A DNA stretch of 64,000 nucleotides from Acinetobacter sp. NIPH 2100 (GTDB lineage: Bacteria > Pseudomonadota > Gammaproteobacteria > Pseudomonadales > Moraxellaceae): NCBI RefSeq assembly GCF_000369805.1, contig NZ_KB850224.1, forward strand, positions 1,978,262 to 2,042,261, in the 5' to 3' direction. Each line of letters opens with the position of its first letter. Within the stretch, counting starts at the first letter, position 1. The translations under genes and the position numbers were made by a program. The notes below the pieces were generated by a model. It worked only from the letters and a program-made list of their open reading frames with translations, was not told where the DNA came from and made no database searches. Positions 1-7,329 of the stretch are shown one piece after another.

Positions 1-23
1 CTAAAGATGCCATATGAAATAAA

Positions 24-203
24 TCAACGATCAAATGTTTTAAATTCTTTTGAAAGTTGAGATAAAGTCCTAATCTGCTTTCCATAACGGCGGCATGAAC
101 GGCAAGCCAATAAATGCAGTTGTAGATTACTCTGTTCTCGTAATAAGAGTGTTCTGTCCTGCTTCTCGGATAATAGTTGCGTGGCTTGGCGACAGGTCAA
201 CAT
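24..203 (-). CDS. Zinc-finger (zf-HC2-like) anti-sigma factor, 59 aa
   Basis: A short soluble protein beginning MLTCRQATQLLSEK and carrying HLLACRSCRRYG in the middle. This C...H...CxxC layout matches the zf-HC2 / anti-sigma zinc-binding fold. The start is the ATG at 203 because a GGAGG lies 7 nt upstream; the in-frame extension further upstream has no such site. It overlaps the end of the ECF sigma gene by 7 nt, so the two are probably translationally coupled and this protein probably binds and restrains that sigma factor. There is no membrane segment, so any sensing would be cytoplasmic. Another ATG lies 10 nt past its stop (position 13), possibly the next gene, cut by the window edge. Confidence 0.75.
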   Translation of the reverse strand: MLTCRQATQLLSEKQDRTLLLREQSNLQLHLLACRSCRRYGKQIRTLSQLSKEFKTFDR

Positions 204-817
204 GAGCAATCCTCCTTCAATAACCACTTATTTTCCAAACATTCGCGCAGGCGCGTCCGACTTCGATACATCAGTACATTAAAATTTGAGACGGTGAGTT
301 CAAGCTTTTCACAAATTTCATTGGAACTCAGCTCAATCATCTCTCGTAGCATGAACACCTGAGCGTATTTCGCGGGTAAGTGATTCAAGCACGCATCAAA
401 AATAATCCAGAAATCTTGTTGCTCCATCATTTCTTCTGGGCTTAGCCACGCTTGTGGTGCTTCATATTTGTGCCAATGTCCTGAAGCATCAAATAAAGCA
501 TCGATACTGAGTTCACTCTCTTCATCTTTAAAAAGTTCACTCATACTCACTAAACGAGATTTTTGTCGGATCAAATCAATAATCTTATTTTTTAAAATTG
601 CAAACACCCAGGTTTTAAACGCAGCGCGCCCTGTAAAAGAGTCTAAATGTTGGAATGCACTGGCCAGCGCTTCCTGCACTACATCTTCTGCCTGAGGCAA
701 TGAAGCAAGTTGTAAGACGGCAAATTTAATCATCTGCTGTCTTAAATCCTGTAAAAAAGCGGGATTATGCAACTGATCTAAAAAGTCTTCATGATTATGC
801 GCTGAAGCTGAATTCAT
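197..817 (-). CDS. ECF-type RNA polymerase sigma-70 factor
   Basis: A 206-residue sigma factor. Region 2 is visible around residues 25-90 (LPQAEDVVQEALASAF, FKTWVFAILKNKIID) and region 4 near the C-terminus (LPAKYAQVFMLREMIELSSNEICEKL). There is no region 1 or 3, as is usual for ECF factors. It overlaps hvfC by 4 nt (ATGA) and is followed by a zf-HC2 anti-sigma gene. Its position inside the hvfABC operon suggests that it drives transcription of the metallophore operon itself, possibly under copper stress; that is inference. A target promoter could not be assigned with confidence in the hvfA-hvfX intergenic region. Confidence 0.9.
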   Translation of the reverse strand: MNSASAHNHEDFLDQLHNPAFLQDLRQQMIKFAVLQLASLPQAEDVVQEALASAFQHLDSFTGRAAFKTWVFAILKNKIIDLIRQKSRLVSMSELFKDEESELSIDALFDASGHWHKYEAPQAWLSPEEMMEQQDFWIIFDACLNHLPAKYAQVFMLREMIELSSNEICEKLELTVSNFNVLMYRSRTRLRECLENKWLLKEDCSC

Positions 818-1572
818 CCCTGTATCTCATCATTATTATGGGCAACATAAATTAATCTTAACCGAGTTAATAATGCTTTTAACGCACAGATTTGTATTTG
901 AATCTCTTGCTCAGATAAATCTGGCAGAAAGGATTGGATGACATCATGCAAATCTTGTTGTACCAATCTATTTTGACTCAGTTGTTCGATCAATACAGCG
1001 AATAAAGGTGACAACGCTTCAACACATACCTGATCAAGAGCATCGCGCCACACCATAATCGCAGTTGGCATCGTTTCTACTAAAGCTGGCGTCATTGTAG
1101 TTGTCCAATGATAGACAGGATATTGATAAGCCAAGACCCATACTTGCGTGGTGAATTGCCAATCTTGGTCTTGAGCCAAAATTGGAGATTCGATCTCAAC
1201 CGTATCTAAATATAATTCTAACCACTCATACTGCAATAATTCGGCCAGCCAAGGATATTCTTTTAATACAGGATGCTGTTGCTCATTCAGGTATTCTCGA
1301 AATTGCAAAGAAATATCATTGTAAAAAGGCGACTGACACTGAGATTTCTGAAAAAACTCTACCAATAATTGCTGCCATTGCAGCTCAGGCAACATAGAAC
1401 GTGCAACTGGAAATACTAGATTTATAAATGAGCAGATATTATTAAACAGTAAATCTCGATAGATCTGCATTCGATCGATAGCAAAGTTTTGCGGCAACTC
1501 TAATTCAGGATCTCGAACCCAATCACAAAACTGCCGTTGCGTGGTGTGAAAGGACATTGGCTTTGCTTCCAT
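814..1572 (-). CDS. hvfC: HvfC family RiPP maturation partner (DUF2063)
   Basis: A protein of about 252 residues whose N-terminal half (FCDWVRDPELELPQNFAIDR... IYRDLLFNNICSFINLVFP) is typical of the DUF2063 / HvfC N-terminal domain. In characterised HvfB-HvfC pairs this partner helps the DUF692 enzyme act on the precursor peptide. The start used is the ATG at 1572, with AGGAG 7 nt upstream; the GTG one codon earlier is also possible. It overlaps the end of hvfB by about 50 nt and the sigma gene by 4 nt, so the operon is tightly coupled. The family name was first given as a DNA-binding domain, which is probably misleading here. Confidence 0.87.
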   Translation of the reverse strand: MEAKPMSFHTTQRQFCDWVRDPELELPQNFAIDRMQIYRDLLFNNICSFINLVFPVARSMLPELQWQQLLVEFFQKSQCQSPFYNDISLQFREYLNEQQHPVLKEYPWLAELLQYEWLELYLDTVEIESPILAQDQDWQFTTQVWVLAYQYPVYHWTTTMTPALVETMPTAIMVWRDALDQVCVEALSPLFAVLIEQLSQNRLVQQDLHDVIQSFLPDLSEQEIQIQICALKALLTRLRLIYVAHNNDEIQG

Positions 1573-2386
1573 CACGACTCTCCTGTTGTTGCATGATTTT
1601 GATTCTGTTCAACTCATCTTGTAGCTGCTGCCATGATGGGATATTAAAGTCCCGTTCTAATAAGGTTGGTTTAACACCACAAATTTGATAAGTGTATTGT
1701 AAAAGCTGCCAAACAGGATCATTGATTGCAGCTCCATGTGTATCAATCAATAGGTTTGGTTCAACTTGTTCATGGCCTGCGATATGCAAGTAACGAATGC
1801 GCTCTTTCGGCATCGATTGAATAAAAGCATAGGCATCGCTGTCATGATTGATACTATTCACATAGACATTATTGACATCAAGCAGCAATTCACAGTCTGC
1901 CTGTTCAATTACCTCACGCACAAACTCAGCTTCACTCATCTCTGCATTAGGCATCAAATAAGTCGAAACATTTTCAATCACCAGTTTCTGCCCCAAAATA
2001 TCTTGAACACGTAAAATTCGTTCAGCTACATATTTCACTGCCGCTTCGGTCATTGGAATGGGTAATAAATCATATAGATAGCCACTATCGTGGGTATAGC
2101 TTAAATGTTCAGAATAAATCGCAACCTCATAGCGTTGCATGAAACTTTTAACGTGTTGGATAAATTCGAGATTCAGTGAATGCGGTCCGCCAATCGATAA
2201 CGATAAGCCATGACAAATCAATGGTGCTTTCTCAACACATTGAGCCAATAACTTGGCATGCCGACCACCAAGACTCATCCAGTTTTCAGGTGCAACTTCA
2301 ATAAAATCGGGATGTGTATCAGCACTTAAGAAAGTATCGATAAACTCACGCCTTAAACCCAGTCCGATACCAGTCAATTCGAACAT
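1523..2386 (-). CDS. hvfB: HvfB family MNIO (DUF692) RiPP maturase
   Basis: A 287-residue DUF692 TIM-barrel protein of the multinuclear non-heme iron-dependent oxidase family. Conserved metal-binding stretches are visible: HGLSLSIGG, YSEHLSY, LVIENVSTY, LLLDVNNVYVN, YLHIAGHEQ, IDTHGAA and LLERDFN. In known hvf/buf systems the enzyme converts Cys residues of the precursor to oxazolone/thioamide or thiooxazole groups that bind copper. The ATG at 2386 is preceded by AGGAG. It lies 69 nt after hvfA, separated by a strong hairpin, and directly precedes hvfC. The C-terminal 25 residues are polar and poorly conserved in type. Confidence 0.92.
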   Translation of the reverse strand: MFELTGIGLGLRREFIDTFLSADTHPDFIEVAPENWMSLGGRHAKLLAQCVEKAPLICHGLSLSIGGPHSLNLEFIQHVKSFMQRYEVAIYSEHLSYTHDSGYLYDLLPIPMTEAAVKYVAERILRVQDILGQKLVIENVSTYLMPNAEMSEAEFVREVIEQADCELLLDVNNVYVNSINHDSDAYAFIQSMPKERIRYLHIAGHEQVEPNLLIDTHGAAINDPVWQLLQYTYQICGVKPTLLERDFNIPSWQQLQDELNRIKIMQQQESRDGSKANVLSHHATAVL

Positions 2387-2407
2387 ATCTATGCTCCTGT
2401 CATCGAA

Positions 2408-2440
2408 ATGATGCCGATCTAAGATTTAGACCGACATCAT
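2408..2440 (-). promoter_or_regulatory. Hairpin between hvfA and hvfB
   Basis: On the minus-strand transcript, a 13-bp stem (arms 2428-2440 and 2408-2420) with two G-U wobbles closes a 7-nt loop. There is no U-run, so it is more likely an mRNA processing or partial-termination element that lets the precursor be made in excess of the enzymes than a full terminator. Confidence 0.5.
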
Positions 2441-2455
2441 CCAAGGCTTAATTGA

Positions 2456-2764
2456 TTATTTAGCGCCACACTTGCCATCAGCCATTTTTTTGTCTGCGCC
2501 GCATTTTGCATCAGCAGCTTTCTTGCTTGCACCACACTTGGCATCCGCTGCTTTTTTTGCTGCGCCACATTTCGCTTCAGCCGATTTTTGCTGCTGTTTC
2601 GCTTTATTTGCACCACACTTGGCTTCACCACATTTTCCATCAGCGGCTTTGCTTGCATGTGCCTCTGTTGTTGTCGTGGTTGCTGCGATAGCCACTTGTA
2701 TTGCACCAACCATTGAAAGTGCTAACAAAGCAGCGACAGAGGTCATTGAGTTAAGTTTGTTCAT
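2456..2764 (-). CDS. hvfA: HvfA family secreted copper-binding RiPP precursor
   Basis: A 102-residue precursor. Residues 1-27 form a Sec signal peptide (MNKLNSMTSVAALLALSMVG, cleavage near AIA-ATTTT). The mature part is Ala/Lys-rich and contains six KCG motifs, with Cys at 45, 50, 66, 77, 88 and 99; the last four are exactly 11 residues apart. HvfA-family peptides carry EGKCG motifs whose Cys is modified by the neighbouring MNIO enzyme, so a periplasmic, metal-chelating modified peptide is expected. The start was chosen at 2764 because AAGGAA lies 7 nt upstream and the signal peptide begins there; a 13-residue upstream extension is unlikely. The bias of the repeats makes a homology search alone unreliable; context is decisive. 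Confidence 0.87.
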   Translation of the reverse strand: MNKLNSMTSVAALLALSMVGAIQVAIAATTTTTEAHASKAADGKCGEAKCGANKAKQQQKSAEAKCGAAKKAADAKCGASKKAADAKCGADKKMADGKCGAK

Positions 2765-2927
2765 TTTTCTATTCCTTTTAAGGTTATTGCTCGGTTTGTA
2801 CATAGGTACATAAAGTTAGACGGACTAAATCTCGATTTATTACAGTGCAAATAAAAATTTTTTTATGTAAGAAACTCAACACTCACCCGACTAATTATTA
2901 TTCAAGCGTATTCGGTGTGAAATTATC

Positions 2928-3542
2928 ATGAAGAAATTTATTTATTCCCTCGCACAGCACTATCAAAAGCTTTGTAATGTACTTAAACATAGTGATGGGA
3001 TCGCAGTACTCGCCCTGCGTTGCTATTTAGTTCCTATCTTTTGGATGGCAGGTACAAATAAGCTAATGCACTTCCAAGATACAGTCGAATGGTTTGGCAA
3101 TGCAGATTGGGGGTTAGGTTTACCCTTTCCTCAGCTTATGGCGGCATTGGCAACATCGACCGAGATCGCAGGTGCTGTGCTATTAGCACTCGGTTTATTC
3201 ACCCGTTTGATGAGCATTCCCTTGATCGTTACCATGCTGGTTGCCATTGTCACAGTGCATCTGCCAAATGGCTGGCAAGCGATAGCTGATCCCAATGCTC
3301 CATTTGCGAATGCACAAGTCTTGGCCTCAGCGGAGAAATTAGAACAAGCTCGACAACTGTTAGAAAATTATGGCAATTATGATTGGCTGACCTCCAGCGG
3401 CTCTTTTGTGATTCTGAATAATGGAATCGAGTTTGCTGTTACTTATATGATCATGTTATTGGCTCTGATCGTATTGGGTGGTGGTCGATATTTCAGTCTG
3501 GACTATTGGATAAAGCAAAAAATTTCGAAGTGGCTTTCTTAA
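2928..3542 (+). CDS. hvfX: HvfX / DoxX-family membrane protein
   Basis: A 204-residue protein with four predicted membrane segments and the DoxX signature (ALRCYLVPIFWMAGTNKLMHF, ALATSTEIAGAVLLALGLFTRL). A loop of about 50 residues between segments 3 and 4 (NGWQAIADPNAPFANAQ...) is predicted to be outside the membrane. DoxX-type HvfX proteins occur beside hvfABC clusters and are thought to support maturation or export of the copper-binding peptide; the exact role is not established. It is divergent from hvfA across 163 bp, so the two sides probably share regulation. Confidence 0.83.
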   Translation: MKKFIYSLAQHYQKLCNVLKHSDGIAVLALRCYLVPIFWMAGTNKLMHFQDTVEWFGNADWGLGLPFPQLMAALATSTEIAGAVLLALGLFTRLMSIPLIVTMLVAIVTVHLPNGWQAIADPNAPFANAQVLASAEKLEQARQLLENYGNYDWLTSSGSFVILNNGIEFAVTYMIMLLALIVLGGGRYFSLDYWIKQKISKWLS

Positions 3543-3583
3543 AATTAGCTCAGCACCAATAAAGTCATTAAGCTGACCGCAAT

Positions 3584-3599
3584 ATTACAATTTTGTCAT
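3584..3599 (+). promoter_or_regulatory. CusR/CopR-like box upstream of the two-component operon
   Basis: ATTACAA-TT-TTGTCAT, a near-palindrome one base from the half-site of the E. coli CusR box (ATGACAA-NN-TTGTCAT). It lies 64 nt before the regulator start, consistent with autoregulation. Confidence 0.55.
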
Positions 3600-3663
3600 T
3601 TATAAAAAAGTCATAATCTTTGAGGCTAAAATGACAGAACAAGACTTGGGGCGATATTGAAAA

Positions 3664-4344
3664 ATGCGAATACTTCTCGTTGAAGATGAACAGAAAACGG
3701 GAGACTATCTCCAAAAAGGTTTAACTGAAGCAGGCTATGTTACAGATTGGAGTCAAGATGGTATTTCAGGCTTGCACCATGCTGTGACTGAACAATATGA
3801 TCTTATTATTTTAGATGTCATGCTACCCAAGTTGGATGGCTGGAAAATTTTAACCGAGATTCGTAAAGTGAATACCTTCCTGCCCGTTTTATTTCTGACG
3901 GCCAGAGATCAAATTGAAGATCGGGTCAAAGGATTGGAATTGGGTGCAGATGATTTCCTGATCAAGCCCTTTGCATTTGCTGAATTATTGGCACGTATCA
4001 AAACACTTTTAAAACGCGGCCAGATTAAAGAAGAACAAACTTTCTATTCTGTCGCCGATTTGCATCTTGATCTGATCAAACGCCGTGTGGTGCGTTCTGG
4101 TCAAAGAATCGACCTGACAGCAAAAGAGTTTTCTTTACTTGAACTGTTTATGCGTCGACAAGGTGAAGTTTTGCCAAAATCGCTGATCGCGGCTTTGGTT
4201 TGGGATATTAACTTTGATAGCGATACCAATGTTGTTGAAGTGGCCATTCGTAGACTCAGAAATAAAATAGATACCGATTTTAGTCCCAAGTTGATTAAGA
4301 ACATTCGCGGTATGGGCTATGTCTTAGAGATCGAAGATGAATAA
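3664..4344 (+). CDS. cusR: CusR/CopR-type copper response regulator
   Basis: A 226-residue OmpR/PhoB-family response regulator. The receiver domain (1-120) has the acidic pair ED at 7-8, the phospho-acceptor D51 (LIILDVMLP), switch Thr in FLTARDQ and Lys in FLIKPF. The winged-helix domain (about 130-222) ends in the usual GMGYVLE. Closest in type to heavy-metal regulators CusR/CopR/IrlR. It overlaps its kinase by 8 nt. A CusR-like box upstream and another upstream of the small secreted gene at 5821-5970 support a copper (or silver) role; the metal itself is inferred. Confidence 0.87.
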   Translation: MRILLVEDEQKTGDYLQKGLTEAGYVTDWSQDGISGLHHAVTEQYDLIILDVMLPKLDGWKILTEIRKVNTFLPVLFLTARDQIEDRVKGLELGADDFLIKPFAFAELLARIKTLLKRGQIKEEQTFYSVADLHLDLIKRRVVRSGQRIDLTAKEFSLLELFMRRQGEVLPKSLIAALVWDINFDSDTNVVEVAIRRLRNKIDTDFSPKLIKNIRGMGYVLEIEDE

Positions 4345-5716
4345 TAAATTATTTCGTTCGATTGGTTTTAGAATCAGTTTTATTTCAACCCTATTTACCA
4401 TTTTGATCTTGGTTATTATGGGGATCTTCGTTAATCAGCATGTGGTTAATTATTTTTATCAGCAAAATCAGAAAGAATTAGAGGGAAAAATTCAACTGAT
4501 TGAAAATCTGATGCTGCAAAAACCAGCCAATTTTAAAAATAGTCTTGATGAAGCACTGATCGGCCATGACAATCTGGTGATTCAAATCATGCTTGCCAAC
4601 GGTCAAATGCTCTATCATAAAAAAAACGTAGATACTGATTTAAGTCAATTTGTTCAAAATAAAAAAGCAGGTTGGGTCAATTGGAAAAATAACAATCAAA
4701 GCTATCAAGGCGTCATTGTTAACAAGAATATTGACTACAATAATGCCAATCAAAACATGCAAATTATCGCTGCGATTGAAGTCACAGATAATTTCTACTT
4801 CTTACATTCATTTAAACAACAGCTTTTCATGGTTGGTATTTTAGGTGTCATCGGGTTAATGTTTTTAGGCTGGTTAGCAACATGGCAAGGTCTGGGTCCT
4901 ATTCGAAACATGGCAAGACTGTCAGAAAATATATCTGCCAATAATTTATCAAATCGTCTGGATCTAAAAAATATCCCGATTGAACTTGCGCCATTGGCCA
5001 CAGCATTCAACGACATGTTGGATCGCTTAGAAATCTCGGTCGATAAACTTTCTGCTTTTTCAAGTGACTTGGCACATGAAATCAGAACACCGATCAATAA
5101 CCTGATGATGCAAACGCAGGTTTCCTTAACCAAGCCAAGAACAATTGAGCAATATCAAGATGTACTCTTCTCCAATCTGGAGGAATATGAACACTTAGCA
5201 AAAATGATTTCAGATATGCTGTTTCTGGCAAAATCAGATCACAATTTGGCCTTGAAAAATAAAAAGAGCATTGATCTAGTACAAGAAATGAAAGTTCTGT
5301 TTGAATACTTTGAAGCATTCGCTGCCGATAAGAATATCGCTTTAGAGCAAACAGGTCAGGCATATATTGAAGCAGAACCAGCCATGATTCGCAGGGCCTT
5401 TAATAATTTGATTTCTAATGCCATTAAATATGGTGAAGCTGATTCTATTTTACAAATTCAGTTGAGTGAAGATGCTCAAAACTCAGTGATCTTGATTAAA
5501 AATAAAGTTCCCGCTGAAATGCAGACCCTCACAGCTTTGCAGCTATCGCGTTTTTTTGATCGCTTCTATCGCTTGGATTCGTCTAGGCATAAAGCAGAAG
5601 ATGGCACAGGTTTAGGACTGGCGATTACCAAATCAATTGTAGAAATTCACAATGCTAAAATTGATGTATTTATTGACGGTGAAAACATCGTCTTTCGGAT
5701 TATTTTCAGCAAATAA
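4337..5716 (+). CDS. cusS: CusS/CopS-type heavy-metal sensor histidine kinase
   Basis: A 459-residue membrane kinase with TM1 at about 12-35, a periplasmic sensor of about 125 residues, TM2 at about 161-183, and HAMP around 184-240. The HisKA H-box has H247 ([14 protein letters not shown]). The ATPase domain has an N-box ([15 protein letters not shown]) and G-boxes (GTGLGLAI). The periplasmic part has HDN and several His and Met residues that could bind a metal. It is the partner of the response regulator it overlaps. Annotated as CusS by domain order and by its copper neighbours (hvf cluster, copA-cueR). Confidence 0.87.
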   Translation: MNNKLFRSIGFRISFISTLFTILILVIMGIFVNQHVVNYFYQQNQKELEGKIQLIENLMLQKPANFKNSLDEALIGHDNLVIQIMLANGQMLYHKKNVDTDLSQFVQNKKAGWVNWKNNNQSYQGVIVNKNIDYNNANQNMQIIAAIEVTDNFYFLHSFKQQLFMVGILGVIGLMFLGWLATWQGLGPIRNMARLSENISANNLSNRLDLKNIPIELAPLATAFNDMLDRLEISVDKLSAFSSDLAHEIRTPINNLMMQTQVSLTKPRTIEQYQDVLFSNLEEYEHLAKMISDMLFLAKSDHNLALKNKKSIDLVQEMKVLFEYFEAFAADKNIALEQTGQAYIEAEPAMIRRAFNNLISNAIKYGEADSILQIQLSEDAQNSVILIKNKVPAEMQTLTALQLSRFFDRFYRLDSSRHKAEDGTGLGLAITKSIVEIHNAKIDVFIDGENIVFRIIFSK

Positions 5717-5768
5717 ATTGGATAATTGGTTTAAAAAGTTTTCATTTAATGGGCGAACATACAGTAAA

Positions 5769-5802
5769 AGATCATAAAACTCAGCCCTAAGTTTTATGAT
5801 CT
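5769..5802. terminator. Hairpin between convergent genes
   Basis: A perfect 13-bp stem (5769-5781 with 5790-5802) around an 8-nt loop, followed by TTTT on the minus strand. It lies between the kinase and the convergent small gene, so it probably acts as a shared terminator. Confidence 0.6.
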
Positions 5803-5820
5803 CGTTCTTGAAATCCTGTA

Positions 5821-5970
5821 TTACTTTGATGGAGCCTGACCATCATTACCTTGTACAACAGTATTACGCTCCTTGTTTTTTTCAAGGAACATTAATCCAC
5901 CATCTGCGTAGCTCAGACTCGCTGTTGATGCAAATGATACGATAAGGATGAGTTTAACTAATGCTTTCAT
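5821..5970 (-). CDS. Small secreted protein, 49 aa, putative copper-regulated
   Basis: ATG at 5970, stop at 5821, with AAGG about 9 nt upstream. The first 22 residues (MKALVKLILIVSFASTASLS...) are a clear Sec signal peptide ending in SYA-D. The mature part of about 27 residues is short and polar, with GGLMFLEKNKERN and an NDGQAPSK tail; it has no Cys. It is convergent with the sensor kinase and preceded at 6042-6057 by a near-perfect CusR box, so it probably belongs to the same metal regulon. No known family was recognised. The coding call rests on the start site, the signal peptide and the operator. Confidence 0.65.
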   Translation of the reverse strand: MKALVKLILIVSFASTASLSYADGGLMFLEKNKERNTVVQGNDGQAPSK

Positions 5971-6041
5971 GTCGACTTACCTTTTCTCTCTTAACTTCCT
6001 ATAAGATAGAACAGGCTTCCCAACAGTAGCATGACCTGAAA

Positions 6042-6057
6042 ATGACAATTTTGTTAT
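6042..6057 (-). promoter_or_regulatory. CusR/CopR-like box upstream of the small secreted gene
   Basis: ATGACAA-TT-TTGTTAT within AAATGACAATTTTGTTATTT, one mismatch from the symmetric CusR consensus half-sites. It lies 72 nt before the ATG at 5970. Confidence 0.6.
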
Positions 6058-6118
6058 TTCTACACAGGCTTAACAGTACAATTGATTCATCAAATATAAA
6101 AGATCTCTCCATTCGATC

Positions 6119-7151
6119 TTATTGTTTATCTAGAACGGTTAATAAATGAGTGACTGCATCACCTGCCAATTGCATTGACTTTGGATCAACCTGCTCAATC
6201 GTATCACACGCTTTGTGATAGCACGGTGCGAACTCAAGTTCATCCCCTTTCATTTGCTCATTAAACAAGATGACAGCGGTCACTGGAACTTTGCCTAAGA
6301 ATGGAGCTGTATCACTGGCCGTTAAGGTCGAGACATCTTCTTTAATTTTTAGATTTTTTGCTTTAAAAAATTCCTTGAGCGTTTTTTCTAATGCTAAATC
6401 ACCGGCATGGCTCGGAAGACTACGTAAACCATCGAGTAATGGCTTATAGTCCTGTTCCTGCATGCCACGCTCTTTTAGCATTTTTTCCATCTCATCCACA
6501 GATGATTTATCACCATCTGCAATCAGGATTTCAGGTTCTTTGGTGCCGATCATATCAAGATTGATATAAGCTTTAATTGACTTTAATTGTTCAGCAGTCA
6601 GCTTCTCCACATAAGCTTGAGAACCCGCAATCCCCACCTCTTCTGAATCCCAGAATGCCAAATAAATGGTGTTTTTCGGCTGTATTTTTTTGGTCGATAG
6701 CTGTGTCATTAAATCAAGCAATAAGGCCACACCAGAAGCATTGTCATTGATGCCAGGCCCCATTTTGACTGAATCATAATGTGCACCTAACAAAATCACG
6801 TTTTGTTTTGACTCCCCAGGAATCTTCACGATAATATTTCGGCCTTTGGTCTTTTCCCGATTTTCAAAAGTTTGAACCTCTGTACTAAAACCTGCTTGCT
6901 TGGCTTGATTTAAAAATATAGTCTGCACTTGCCAAACCACCTTGCGTACCGACAGCACGATTACCACCATGACGCTTGGCAATTTGTTCAAAAGCTTGTA
7001 AATGCGCCATCATCTGTGTCGCATCTAGCTTAAGACCCGATTGAGTTATATCTTCAACGTTTTCTTTGGCTTGTTGATCGTTTTTTTGACAGCCACTGAT
7101 TGCAAACATGCTACTTAAAACACAAATTCCTAGAAACTTCTTTAAAAACAT
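6119..7151 (-). pseudogene. M28-family lipoprotein aminopeptidase, frameshifted
   Basis: The N-terminal part (start 7151) has a lipobox (MFAISGCQK) and runs in frame to GTQGGLASADYIF. The remainder continues in another frame with NQAKQAGF, through to the stop at 6119. The second part holds the M28 zinc peptidase motifs: LGAHYDSV, INDNASGVALL, WDSEEVGIAGS, YINLDMIG and a C-terminal CYHKACDT. Removing one T from the run of five T on the coding strand near 6912-6918 restores one frame of about 343 residues. Either the gene is a recent pseudogene or the assembly has a homopolymer error. An intact version would be an envelope-anchored aminopeptidase. Confidence 0.8.
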
Positions 7152-7279
7152 AAAATAAACTTAAACCGATTTTTATAAAGTAAGCTTAATACTAGATTTG
7201 CAAATCGGTATTTGCCATTTCGATTTGTATCTTTTCATATTGTTTAATCAAAATCAGATGGCTGCTTAGATTTATTTAT

Positions 7280-7311
7280 TTAAAGCCTTTCCTCAATGAG
7301 ACAGGCTTTAA
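7280..7311 (-). terminator. Hairpin downstream of the amidase gene
   Basis: A 9-bp perfect stem (7280-7288 with 7303-7311) around a 14-nt loop, just past the amidase stop. The U-tract is weak. Confidence 0.5.
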
Positions 7312-7329
7312 GTGGTAATCAAAGTTATC

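Noticed and set aside
2437..2813. Long overlapping reading frames on both strands across hvfA
   Set aside because: They arise from the repeated codons of the KCG repeats; only the frame with signal peptide, ribosome site and Cys motifs is supported.
2820..2896. CGGACTAAAT and CCGACTAATT as a pair of ECF -35 elements for divergent promoters
   Set aside because: Both copies point the same way, so they cannot serve both directions; no matching -10 was found.
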